The notes under the pieces were generated by a model that made no database searches, was not told where the DNA came from, and worked only from the letters and a program-made list of their open reading frames with translations. This document shows, one piece after another, positions 20,265 to 30,733 of a stretch of DNA of 64,000 nucleotides. Location of the stretch: assembly GCA_003116875.1 (NCBI GenBank), contig BCKT01000018.1, forward strand, positions 186,001 to 250,000. The letters run 5' to 3'. The number at the start of each line of letters is the position of its first letter. Within the stretch, counting starts at the first letter, position 1. This DNA comes from Takashimella koratensis. Lineage: Eukaryota; Basidiomycota; Tremellomycetes; Trichosporonales; Tetragoniomycetaceae. Position numbers and translations under genes: made by a program.

Positions 20265-22022
20265 ATGAAATTTCAGCATGACCTTTTCCCCTCTCCCCTT
20301 CCACCGTCAACCCACCCACCCACTTACCCACCTATGCGCCAGTCGGCTCTTCGAGCTGGACATATCTTGGGTAAAATGTCACGATACACAGACTTGTCTC
20401 GCGAAGAGCTATGCGCCCGACTCGAAGCTTACGAACGATCCGGTCCTCCTCCTGCTCCTGCTCCTCCTGCCTCCACTCAACCTCTCGCCTCGTCCTCACG
20501 CGACCGCGACCCGCTCGCACCCAAGGCCTTCAACTTCCACGCCCACCCGACCCGACATGTGGTCCTCATGATCGCTTACCATGGGTGGCCTTATTCTGGT
20601 CTCGCGATCCAGCCGACTTCGGGGTTCCCAACCGTCGAAGGGGAGCTGCTCAAGGCGTTGGAGAAGACACGACTCATCGAGCCCGGAGCAGGATGGGAAG
20701 GGTGCGAGTTTAGTAGATGTGGGAGAACGGATAGAGGAGTAAGCGGGGAAGGTCAGGTGTTGAATATGTGGTTGAGATCGAATAGGAGGCAAGGGGATGG
20801 AGGGTGTGAATTGGAAGAAGGGAGCTGGAGAGAACCCAGGCAGCCAGTGGTTCGGGAAGAGGTCACTGTGAATGAAACCAGTCTGAGCGAACAGGCTAGT
20901 GCGAGTACCGCCGATCCAACCCACGATAACGCCGTCCCAGCAACCGGCAACACCCCTCCATCCGTCGACTCGACAACCAAGACCAAATCCAAACGCCCTA
21001 AACCCTCCCCGGTCCCCACCACTCCTCCCTTTGAATTCTCTTACCCACGAATGCTCAACTCTGTCCTCCCGAAATCCATCCGAGTCCTTGGCTGGTCTCC
21101 TGCCCCCTCGACATTCGATGCTCGTTTCTCCTGTGCGTATCGACACTACAAATACATCTTTCACCTGGTCCCTACGCCTACTTCCCCTCCTCTCGACCTG
21201 GACCTCATGACAAAAGGTGCCGAGCTGTTATTGGGGGAACACGATTTCCGGAATTTTTGTCGATTAGATGGATCCAAGCAAATCGAGAACCATAATAGGC
21301 GGGTGATCAGGACTTTCTTCGAGGTGAATGGACCAGGAGCGGTAGGGAACCAAGGCGAAGCAGGAGTCACCGTCACTTTCAATCTCATTGGGACAGCGTT
21401 CCTATGGCATCAGGTCCGACACGTGATCGCTGTTCTCTTCCTCGTTGGAGCGAAGCTCGAGCCGCCGTCGATTGTTACAGACTTGCTCGACGTTACCAAG
21501 TGTCCCGGGAAACCAAACTACGCAATGGGCCATCCACTCCCTCTCACCCTACACGAGTGCGCGTACAACCCCGATTCGAAGCTCGATTGGCGATTCGGAC
21601 CATACGACGGCCCATGGGCGAGTCTACGTACCAACCTCGACACCAACACCACCACTACCCTCCCGACCACACCTTCTCTTACCCTCGATACGATCCGCGC
21701 AAAAGCCAACGAGGGGCGAGAAAATCTCGAGAGGGATTTGGACGCCCTACGCCAAGAATCCGAGATCCGAACATGGCAAGTTGGTGGCGCTCTTCGTAAA
21801 GTTCATGAGATGTACGCAGACGACCCAGTGACGACCTCGAGTTCAGGAACGATTTTCACACCTGTTGGGGGAGGAGAGATGGTTACTAGTCGAAAGTATC
21901 AAAAGGTGTTGAGTAGGCCGATGGGAGATACACCGGATGAAGTGAATAGGAAGTGGAGAGAGATGAAGGCGAGGTCCAAGGCGGTGGCGGGTGGGGAGAA
22001 GGCGGATCAAGATGACGAGTAG
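20265..22022 (+). CDS. DEG1: tRNA pseudouridine(38/39) synthase DEG1/PUS3
   Basis: A single uninterrupted exon of up to 585 codons, unusual among its intron-rich neighbours. The enzyme isomerises U38/U39 in the tRNA anticodon arm. HVVLMIAYHGWPYSGLAIQP, then the TruA-family active-site block SRCGRTDRGVSGEGQVL with catalytic Asp, are clear. RFSCAYRHYKYIF, FRNFCRLDGSKQI, FLWHQVRHVIAVLFLVG and PLTLHECAYN follow. About 80 residues of low complexity (around 190-255) are inserted in the catalytic domain. The C-terminal helical tail continues to QDDE. The start may be 20265 or the in-frame MSRYTDLSREELCARLEAY about 110 nt downstream, where family-like sequence begins. Confidence 0.93.
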   Translation: MKFQHDLFPSPLPPSTHPPTYPPMRQSALRAGHILGKMSRYTDLSREELCARLEAYERSGPPPAPAPPASTQPLASSSRDRDPLAPKAFNFHAHPTRHVVLMIAYHGWPYSGLAIQPTSGFPTVEGELLKALEKTRLIEPGAGWEGCEFSRCGRTDRGVSGEGQVLNMWLRSNRRQGDGGCELEEGSWREPRQPVVREEVTVNETSLSEQASASTADPTHDNAVPATGNTPPSVDSTTKTKSKRPKPSPVPTTPPFEFSYPRMLNSVLPKSIRVLGWSPAPSTFDARFSCAYRHYKYIFHLVPTPTSPPLDLDLMTKGAELLLGEHDFRNFCRLDGSKQIENHNRRVIRTFFEVNGPGAVGNQGEAGVTVTFNLIGTAFLWHQVRHVIAVLFLVGAKLEPPSIVTDLLDVTKCPGKPNYAMGHPLPLTLHECAYNPDSKLDWRFGPYDGPWASLRTNLDTNTTTTLPTTPSLTLDTIRAKANEGRENLERDLDALRQESEIRTWQVGGALRKVHEMYADDPVTTSSSGTIFTPVGGGEMVTSRKYQKVLSRPMGDTPDEVNRKWREMKARSKAVAGGEKADQDDE

Positions 22023-22445
22023 ATCGTGGACTGGTAGAGGTACATCTAGAGCGCTGGGACTGGTCTCGTATTCTTCACCAACTGCATACAGCAGATACAG
22101 CACTGCATGGTTAGATGTCGTGAACATAGACATGCAGCACACCTCAATCCCATCAGCTATCAGTTTTGAATCACCCTCAGCGATATATCAATTCAACACA
22201 CTCAACCTCCTAGGCTTTGGTACAGATGCATACAATGGTACTGCGTGAATTCTGACTATGAAACCCAGGTATCGCTTTGTGCAAAATCACGTTTTTTCCC
22301 TATTCTACCCCTTCCTTCTCTCCCTTCATACACTTTGCCTCCTCTCTCGCTCCCTTCTCCTCGCGCAACCTCCCACCCTACCTTCAGACCCCAAACCTCA
22401 CCCTTCTCTCCTTCACCTTTCCTGCTTTGATCTATACCCTCCACG
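22023..22445. other. Convergent 3' interval PUS3/U1-C
   Basis: About 420 bases lie between two converging stop codons, pyrimidine-rich toward 22300-22440. I see nothing beyond expected UTR/terminator sequence. Confidence 0.4.
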
Positions 22446-23805
22446 CTACATCTGTCCCAACATGCGGAGTCGATCCGGGTGAATCCCTGGGTTCCCACCT
22501 GGTGGCGGCGCTCCCTGTGCGGGCACAAACGAGGGCGGCGGTGCACCTGCCCCGGGTCCTCCCGATCCACCTGACCCACCTGGTCCACCTGGTCCACCTG
22601 CTCCCAGGCCCGGCCGCACCGGCGCGCCGGCTCCCATCCCCATCGGTCGAGCGGGCGGGAACGGGGGCATGTTGTTCATCCCGTTCATGTTCCCGTTAGG
22701 CGGGAACGGGGGGCGGAAGGGAGGTGCGCCCCCTGGACCACCGGGACCGCCGGCGCCGGCGTTGGGAGGGAACGGAGGTCGGAAGGGGGGTGCGCCACCG
22801 CTAGGCCCCGCGCCGTTGGGGTAACCCATCTGTGGTGGGAATCCTGAAGGGGATTAGTCATCTCCATTCTTCGATGACCTCGGTTGAAAGACAACTAGCA
22901 GAGAGTTGTAGAGCTCGAGCGATAGAAAAAGAAAGACAGGAGAAGACACTCACCACCTCCTGGAGCAGTCGCGACGGGATTCATAAAACCCGCTCCGAGC
23001 CTCATACTAGGAGCATTCATCATAACGTTCCTCCCATTCATTCCTCCCATTCCTCCGCCCATGCCTCCGCCCATACCCGGTCCAAACCCAGGCCCTTCAT
23101 GTTGCTGCACGATCTGATCGATGTACGTCTGCGCGCGGTCGTTCCCTAGCGAAGCAAAGTAGTCACGGACGTTGACGATGTGGTTTCGGCCGGTATTGTG
23201 CGCTTTACGCGCGGACATGGAGTCGTGCGTTAGGTAGCTGAACGACGAGAGTAGCGAACGCAAAAGGGGTAGATGGGTAGAGCGATGATGAGAGGGGGTC
23301 GAGGAGAAAGATAATGTCAGCGAGTGAACATGGTGAGGTTTGATGAAGGAGGTGTGCAAGACAGAGGGAGACAGACGTCGACGCGAAGGATACAAGCAGC
23401 AGCACAAACACTGTGTCGAGCAAGTGACAAGTGTACACTTGAAGTGTACACTTGATGGATCTCACTTGTGGAGACGCAACTCACATGTCGCAATAAGTAA
23501 AAGCTCAATCCGATGGCCAAGAGAGAGAGAGAGAGAGAGGCAACACCAAGGGTCGGCGAGGGAGAAGATGAAGAATGACGCAAATCACGAAGAAAGCGAT
23601 TGGGATCGAGCGAGCAGGGAAAAGGGACGGCACAACGGGGTGATGTTAGCTCAACCGCTCCAATCAGAGAGAAGACGATCACAGCAGCACAGGCAAGGAT
23701 GCAGTGAGGGGCCAAGAGTGGAGGGGCGGGAGACGAAGGCAAGGAAGGAAGAGGAGGAGGAGGAAGAGGAGGAGGAGAGACTTATTCGCAGTAATATTTC
23801 CCCAT
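22446..23805 (-). CDS. YHC1: U1 snRNP protein C (U1-C/Yhc1), with an AT-AC intron
   Basis: Four exons sum to 714 nt (237 aa): 23805..23786 (20 nt), 23496..23485 (12 nt), 23237..22954 and 22843..22446. U1-C binds U1 snRNP and stabilises pairing of U1 snRNA with 5' splice sites. Joining the exons gives MGKYYCDYCDIYLTHDS followed by [12 protein letters not shown]. This is the hallmark C2H2 zinc finger (Cys6, Cys9, His24, His30). A Gly/Met-rich linker and a Pro/Gly-rich C terminus with [10 protein letters not shown] repeats, typical of the family, follow. Intron 1 (23785..23497, 289 nt) starts ATAAGT and ends TTTTAC, so it is AT..AC. No GT..AG alternative restores the zinc finger, and without splicing translation stops after MGKYYCE. 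Intron 2 begins GTGAGT and contains a double palindrome. Confidence 0.9.
23429..23453. repeat. Two adjacent 12-bp palindromes in U1-C intron 2
   Basis: aagtgtacactt occurs at 23429-23440 and again at 23442-23453, one base apart. Each is a perfect palindrome, and together they can form one long hairpin. They sit in intron 2, about 30 nt downstream of its 5' splice site in the transcript. Confidence 0.85.
23519..23540. repeat. (GA)n microsatellite in U1-C intron 1
   Basis: About ten GA repeats on the plus strand read as a CU-rich tract on the transcribed strand. They lie roughly 25-45 nt upstream of the AC acceptor, where a polypyrimidine tract would be expected. Confidence 0.8.
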
Positions 23806-24494
23806 GGTAGTTGATTTCTTCGATCAAGCGCGGACAATGCAAAGTAGTAATGTCTTCGAATTCGAGCACCTAATATAGCGAAAAAAGCGAAGAGTGAGAA
23901 CCGAAGTGTTGAGGTGTAGATGGAGTATGGATGGATGTCGAGTGTCTCGGTGGTAGTTGATCAAGGTGAAGGATGAAGGTTCGGATGGATGAATGAGTTG
24001 GTGGTTGAGGATTTCAGTCAAAGATCCAGTGTGGCACTTTACGTAAGACCACCTACCTACCTGTCTCATCCGCCTCCTCAGCAAACTCCCGATTCATCCT
24101 CGCCGGGTTGGCGTTGGCCAATATGATGCATGCTCAAACTGTTCTGTACATGGTAAACTCATACTTGAGCAGACCGCTCGTTAAGGATATCCCAATCCCT
24201 CTCTTTAGACCTTGTTATTTGTACAATCGTTGGGCGCGGGATCATCGGTGGTCGTTGGAGGCTCAGTATATACAAAGGTCAAGGTCAAAAGTCGTGGTTG
24301 ATGGAGACATAGGCGGTTCTTAAATCTTCGTTGTCTTGTTTCGTTCCTCTCGTCTTTTCGTCGTATTTGGTCGTCGTATTTGGTTCTTGGTCTCTTCATC
24401 GCTCTTTGGTATTTGCCACTCTGGTCATGTCATTCTGGTCGATCTTGTCGTCCTAATCGTGCGTCTTCGCTCTCCCATTCGCTTCTTGGGTCCA
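23806..24494. other. Intergenic region between UBC-PARP gene and U1-C
   Basis: About 690 bases lie between two minus-strand genes: the U1-C promoter and the terminator of the PARP-E2 gene. tacctacctgtctcatccgcc-like pyrimidine sequence occurs near 24050. No RNA gene seen. Confidence 0.4.
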
Positions 24495-27400
24495 TCACAT
24501 AATCTAACCAAATCAGCTCCAGGCTCCACCCTCAACCCAACCTCTGACTCATCCCAACCCCACCGGGACTCAACTCAACTCACCTTATCCAAATCTTTTG
24601 GAATCTCCCACCCATGCGCCGTTGCAACTCGCTTATAAGCTTCCACGCTCTCACTCAAGCTATACGGCTGGTCCCATCTGCTCATATCGATTTTGGCCGC
24701 GGGTTCGGATTCAGTCATGTTGACCTACATTCGCGTAACAAAGTCAGCAACAACATGATTGGAAGGGTAGCTAGAGTCATTTGGCAGATTCACACGCACC
24801 ATGACGTCCCTGATCACTGCTTCGATCGAATAGGCGATACTCCACCCCGTCGCAGTGAGCAACTCATGACAAATCGATCCTCCGCTAAAGTACATCAGCC
24901 GTCAGTCTTCCGCTCTTGACACATCTCTCTCTCTCTCTCCTACACGCCTCCTCTAGCTGCGTTCTCCGCAAGATCCTACTCACGCGGTGATGTGTCCGCC
25001 GCCGCCCAAGGAGAACGGCAAGAACCTCGGGTGCAAGATCCGCATAAACGGTGGAGTCTGTGGATAATTCGCTGAGAATCTAAGCTCGGTACTATGAATT
25101 TCAGGAATCCGAACGATAAAGGAAGAGGGATATAGGTCAGCTCAGGCCATCCTTAAGGAGTTGCAGTGAAACTGGCATGTCGTGTTTCACTCACACGATC
25201 GATTTGATCTTGAGCTTGGCCATCTGTTTCATCATTTCTGAATCGGGGAACTCGTGTAGCTCCAACATCCAGCAATATAGACTGTTCTTCATCAGCTTCT
25301 GCCTCAATCCTCCCATCTCAACCACTCTCTTTCCCCTTCCTTGACTCGCACTCTTACTTGACCGATACTCACTTGGTCCCATCCATATCTGTGTGGATAT
25401 AAAACGGCAACTCTCCCATTCCCTGGCGTTTCACAATCTCCTTCATCTCCCTTCCGAGGGTCTTGGTCGCTACCGTGGATGTCGTTGTGGGCGGGGGCAT
25501 CATTTGAAGCTTTGCGAATCGTGATTCCGGAGAAGGTTCGAAAGAGTCTTTCTTCGGCGCGGGCTTGGACTTGGACGCAGAGGATGACGACGCGGCCGGG
25601 GCGATGGATGCAGCAACAGAGGGAGGCGGAGGGTTGAAGACTGCCATGTCTTCCGAATCGTCGCGTTCCACGTCCTTGAGTTTCGTCGCCTTCAACTTAT
25701 CCGGCATACGCTGCAAGGTGAGAACATATTCCCTTTCACATGGGGACAAATCGGAATATCAACTCACAACCTTCAAAGGCTGGTTGTAATACAGGGGCTT
25801 TTGCTTCAATCTCGGATCATGCTGGAACATGCTCCCCGTCGGTTTCACCGTCTTGGATTCGGTCTCCAACCTCTCGGCATCTTTCGTCTGCTCTTCCTCC
25901 GTCACCCCTAATGTGCCCTTGACGAGCAAGAGGAAAGGTTTGATCTGGCGTGTATTGGCCACTGTGTCGGGGTCAGCTTACATTTTCGCGATTGAACTGG
26001 TTACAGCTGGGTGAGGAAAGGAAAGACTTACCGACATAGTATGGGTTGTGGCTAACAAACGTCTCGGGAACGTTCACTGACATCATGCACAATCAGCGTC
26101 AACATCACCTCCGACCCTTCTATCGAGTGACTTGACTTACCAAGCTCGACCAAAGCTGCGGCTTTTGTAATGTGGAAATCCGCATTCGGCCTCACTACAG
26201 TGGTAGCCCTCGCATACGACCCCATTGAAAGCGAAATATCGTTCGCAAAGTACACGCCATTCCCATACGCCTTGAGACGGAGATAACACGGACACCAGTC
26301 AGCCATTGACCGAGGCTGGACAAGGAAGGGAGGTAGGGTACAAGGCTGCCACGAAAGAAAGATGTCGGATCGCAGAATTAGGGATAATTGGGCTCACTCT
26401 GCCATTGGCGGTTTCGTGGAAATCAAGACCGGTTCGAAGGATGTTGTGCCACCTCTCCGACCCCGACCCTATTCGTTCGTAATCAGCATCAACTACAACC
26501 TCTCTGATCTTCCTACTTCTCCCTAGCACCCAATTCCTACCCTTTGTCCGCGCACTTACCATGGAAAGCCAACATGGTCGGATACGTTGCCTTCTTCGCC
26601 TTCTCAATCTCATCCTTGAAATTCTTCTCTTGTTCCGGACTCCCAACGACGAATGTAAACTGTTTCACGTCCGCTCCTTCTCCGCTAATTTTGGTAGTAC
26701 TTCCGTACGCGTCGGTGTAAGTTGTTTGGACGCCTTCTTCCGGTCCGGTTTCTTTCAAATACGCTTTACAGGAGCCAACAGCCCACCGGAGGACACCGAG
26801 GCTGCCGGGGGGTACGTCGAGCTTGTGTAGAGCTGCTCCGGATTCGAGGTGGGTGCGGATGGCTGAGACCCGAGGGAGTTGCTCAATCAGCCAACAAAGG
26901 GCGGTACGTTGTTTGTCAAGTGGAAGGTCGTCCAGAAGTGTAGGTGTCTTGACGAGGTTAGAGGCAGCGGGTACCTCAATGCTGCCTGAGTTAGCTGTTG
27001 CGCCAGAGTAATCTGTAATATGAACAACACGTACTGAAGGTAGAGGGGTAGCTCCATACGCGTCGTCGTGAGCGCAGCAAAGTACGCAAACGACAACAAC
27101 ATATCGACGACCGCTGGGTGCGTGCGGATCACGTACTCGACTGACGGTCCAAGTCTGGTGTTGTCAGCTGGCTGATTACGGGTCTAAGTGAGGGTATCAA
27201 CCACGACTCACCCGAGACTCATAAAGGCGTAGAGGCAAAGCGGTTTGTCGCAGACGTAAGGCCTAACCGAAGGAATCGCCACTTCCAGCCCACAGTTCTG
27301 CGCCAATTAGCCGCGTTCCACTGTCACTTCTCTCGCCCGTTTGGACTCCTGTACTTACAAGACAATACTTGGGCGCTTCCATAAACCTCCTAAGAGTCCA

Positions 27401-29121
27401 ATAGAACACACACAGAGGGACGTTCTCTTCAAACCCTCTTGCCACCGGATCCTCTTCGTCCTCTTTCTTACTCTTCACCTTACTCTTCCCCAGTATCTTC
27501 TGGACAATCCCTTCGCTCGTAGTTGCCATTGTGACGCCGTCGGGTATCTGACCCTTCTGCAGGACTTGGCGAGACAGATCATCATCCATGCCGATCCGAT
27601 CGGCAGTCGCCCAGTCGAATCCGTATGAAGTGCGGAGAACGAAACAGCGTTCAAAGGATTTGAGGACAATGAGGAGTTGAGAGGACAGGTAGAAGCTTTT
27701 AGGGGGTTCGTCACGGATCAATCGCCGGATCTCGCTGTAATCAGGTTTGTCTGCAAAAGTGGGTGTCAATCTCAATAAAGAACCCAGTGAAAAGGCTACA
27801 AGATTGTGTGTGATGAGACCGAGTGGAGAGAGAAATGTAGCCACTTACATGTAGGGTAGAAACCAAGCCAGTACTTGGTGTCGCTGGCGGAACAGGGATA
27901 CCCTCCGACAGACATGATGAGAGTAAACCTTTGATTGCCACTCCAAGCATCGACCAATCGGTCGTCCCACATGGCGAGGGTGTTAGGGTCTATGGGCAAG
28001 TTCTTGAGTGGGATCGAGTACGAAATGATCTGTTTCTCTGTCAGAATCTTGGAAGGCTTGACTTCGACAGCTGCGAGGATGAATAGAGGATCGTACCCAT
28101 CGGTCCATGTATCGCGTGAGGCCTGGTCGGTATCCCATCGACTTGGCCTGCTCAAAGTGGCTTCACGGGATATCAGCTCTTTCCTTCTGTAGTCGTCAGC
28201 TGCTCCACGTACAGTTTCAACTTTCCCCAATCTTTCGTCATATCCAAACCGTCTCTAATAACTTCAAAGCCTCTCCCTCTTTCTCCTCCTTCATCGCCCA
28301 GATCCATCCCATCCTCCTCCTCATCCTCGTCCTCCCCATCCCCACCTGCCTCTTCCTCATGCCCGACCGCGTCGTCGTCTCCTTGGAGAGAAGAGATGAG
28401 CCGCGTGATCAGTGTCGGAACGGAAAGGTGCCGGATCCGAGTGAATCGTGTGAACTTGGCGGCGATGCGCCGAGGGGCAGCGTCGGCGTAGATGAGGACT
28501 TTGTAGGATGAGGGATAGGTCTTGAGCTCTGCATGATGTGTAGAGAGAAAGTCAGCAAGGAGATCAAACGATGTAAAGCTGAGTCGGACCAGTGCGCACC
28601 TTCAAAGACGATGGTAGGGCGAAGGGTGTGCTCGTCTCCGTCCATGTCTCCAAAACAAATAGTGAGCTCTACCGAGTTCTCCGACTCGCCATAGCCAAAG
28701 CCTGTCAAGATTGTCAGCTGTGCTCGCTTCTTTACAACGTGGGTATCTCACCAGCGACAGTTGCAATGAGGCCGACATAACCTTCCACCTCTCCACCTTC
28801 CCCTGCCCATCTCTTCCTACAACCGGCGACATCATACTTCCACCCTTCCAGTCCAGTTTTTGACCCTGTTTCATGAGCCGGTCGAGGTGACGCAGCCGGT
28901 GTCTCTTGTTGCTTGACCCGTGTCGACTTGCGGCTGGGTTGAAAATTGCCGTCTTCTAGAGCCCGGCGAGAAGATTCAGCTCGACTGGTCTCGAGGGATT
29001 GCGCGATTGCGAGCTCCAGCTCAGAGTCGAGGTCGGAATGGGCGTCGGCGTCCCAATGTTCGCGGTCGGAAGCCATCTCGATATCACCCATTTCGAGGTC
29101 ACCTTGTTCCGGGGTGTTCAT
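24495..29121 (-). CDS. UIM-PARP-UBC fusion: mono-ADP-ribosyltransferase joined to a UBE2Q-like E2 domain
   Basis: About 18 exons; start 29121 (MNTPEQGDLEMGDIEM), stop TGA 24497..24495. N-terminal region: a ubiquitin-interacting-motif-like helix (DSELELAIAQSLETS). Middle: a cysteine block typical of PARP6/8-like and fungal relatives (APKYCLNCGLEV, YVCDKPLCLYAFMSLGLGPS). PARP catalytic region: FHGSGSERWHNILRTGL (NAD-binding His), YGNGVYFANDISLSMGSYAR (Tyr) and NPYYVVANTRQIKPF. There the usual catalytic Glu position reads Tyr, giving H-Y-Y, so mono- rather than poly-ADP-ribosylation is expected. C-terminal region: a UBC domain with PQTPPFMRILHPRF, GGGGHIT and GGSICHELLTATGWS, whose Cys matches the UBE2Q active site. 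One junction near 28190-28215 is ambiguous. The architecture suggests coupling of ADP-ribosylation to ubiquitin; substrates are unknown. Confidence 0.85.
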
Positions 29122-29342
29122 GGCGGCTGAAAGAGGTGGTGCGGAGGGTGATGTATGAGATGAGAGGGAGAAAGAGAAGAAGAGGATGAGGGAAGAAAGA
29201 TGTGGTCGACGGAAGGTTGGGAGAGGGTGTGGTGAGAGAGAGAGAATGAAAGAAGGTTTGACCCGTCCCGTCAGCCGAGGATTATGGGTTTGATGCAGAA
29301 AAAGCAAAGGTAGAATAAGGAGTGATGACGGTGGAGTGACAG

Positions 29343-29630
29343 TCAGGTGAGGGTAGCGTCTGTCTGGGGGGCACGAGGGGCGGTGGGGTAGGGCGCAAAC
29401 TCACTACTTGGGCCTGCAGTTGACACGGACCCCCTCGACAATGCCGGGGTCGCTGATGTCGTCGGATCAAGCACGCTATACGGCGGTGCAGGCGTGTCAT
29501 GGACTGAAGAGGAGATTGATGGGCCGGCGGTAGAGGCAGACGAGGAAGAGGCGAGAGCGGTGGCGAGGTTGGGAGCAGAGATGGACGAGGGCTCGTCTTT
29601 ACGCTTGAAAGCGCGGGTGATGCGGCGCAT
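29343..29630 (-). CDS. Small unrecognised ORF (95 aa), possibly an orphan exon
   Basis: An ATG at 29630 opens a frame, MRRITRAFKRKDEPSSISAP, followed by Ser/Thr/Ala/Pro-rich sequence ending QTDATLT at 29343. The basic start resembles a genuine N terminus. A consensus donor (GTGAGT) lies inside the ORF near codon 75, so it may be a first exon whose partner I cannot identify. It is just upstream of, and on the same strand as, the PARP-E2 gene, and could alternatively be part of its 5' leader. Low support. Confidence 0.3.
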   Translation of the reverse strand: MRRITRAFKRKDEPSSISAPNLATALASSSSASTAGPSISSSVHDTPAPPYSVLDPTTSATPALSRGSVSTAGPSSEFAPYPTAPRAPQTDATLT

Positions 29631-30733
29631 TGTCGAAGACGGAGGTGGGCAAGAGAAGGTGAGAGGGTAAGTAGGAGGTGGGAAGAGCTGGAGAAGAGGG
29701 AGCTGTGGGTGTTGAGAACGCGGAGTGAGGAAGGGACGAGGGTGATGAGTGATAATGGGAGAGGTGTACCAGGTGTCGGAGCGAGGCGGCGAGTGATGAA
29801 GACCGGAAGTGACGGAGACAGAGGAAGCGACGCGAGTGATGATGATGAGGTCGGGGAGAAGCGGGAGCCAGAGCCAGTTGGCTCTCACAACCAACGTATG
29901 AGACGTAGCAGAATAGGCAGAGGATGGAGAGAGTGGAGAGAGTGTGGAAGAGCTTGAGGGCAAGGTTTTGACCTTTGATTGAGGTGATTCCCTTTCTCAC
30001 TCGGGCGCAAGTGGTCAAACTCGACTCGAGTCGCTATAGCCTAGTTGCACGTGCGTCGGTCCTGTCCGTGCTTTGTCCACTATCAACAGTCTTTCCGTCT
30101 GCTCACAATCTACGCCGCCCTCTCGCCCTCTTCTGTATCCTCGTTTCTTGGTGTCTGGTCGGCTCTCGCCGCTCGGTCCGTGGTCGTCGGTGCAGTGCAA
30201 GTGTACCTATACGTAACCTATAACCTGTAACCTGCAACCTGCAAAGTCCCGAATCGTTGGGTGAAATTCAGGCACGCAGGCCGGCGGATTAACCAGGGGG
30301 ACCCTGGCCCACCCTGGGGTTTTGGGTACAGTAGTATGTAGGCGAAACGGGGAGAATGGAGACAGGGCCGTATTGTTCTGCTCTTGCTTGGTCGGACCTA
30401 GGAGGCGGTGTCCAAGTCGGTATCGACTCGATGCGATGCTGGATAAGGGCGGCGAGAAGAGGGAAGAGGTCAATCTGTGAGGTCAAGGTGAGACCAGAGG
30501 GCGTGGGGCGGTGATCTATTTCCCCCTCATGCATGCACGCACGCATACTCATTCTGACCCAATTAAGCTTATCACGTGGTATACATTCTTGCAAGTCTGA
30601 TGCATATGCAGTCATCCCACCTTGGCACTGGCACCGACACAACATCCTCCCCTTCCTCCTCTCATTCTTGCATCTATTACCCTCCACTTGAATATCCCTT
30701 CTCAATGTCATATCCCCACCCACTCCCGCCCAA
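29631..30733. other. Gene-poor interval
   Basis: About 1.1 kb lie between the small ORF and the stop of eIF2-alpha, both minus. The frames here (for example 29599-30018, 30289-30960 minus) lack codon bias. A short decamer-type repeat, taacctataacctgtaacc / tgcaacctgcaa, lies at 30215-30244. Nothing else recognised. Confidence 0.4.

Noticed and set aside
22277..22829. Collagen-like or Pro-rich plus-strand ORFs opposite U1-C
   Set aside because: They are shadows of the Gly/Pro-rich U1-C C terminus, which is supported by the complete zinc-finger gene model.
23497..23785. Calling the U1-C intron 1 a minor (U12-type) intron
   Set aside because: The 5' site is ATAAGT, not ATATCC, and I see no TTCCTTAAC-like branch near the acceptor. 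U2-type AT-AC fits better.
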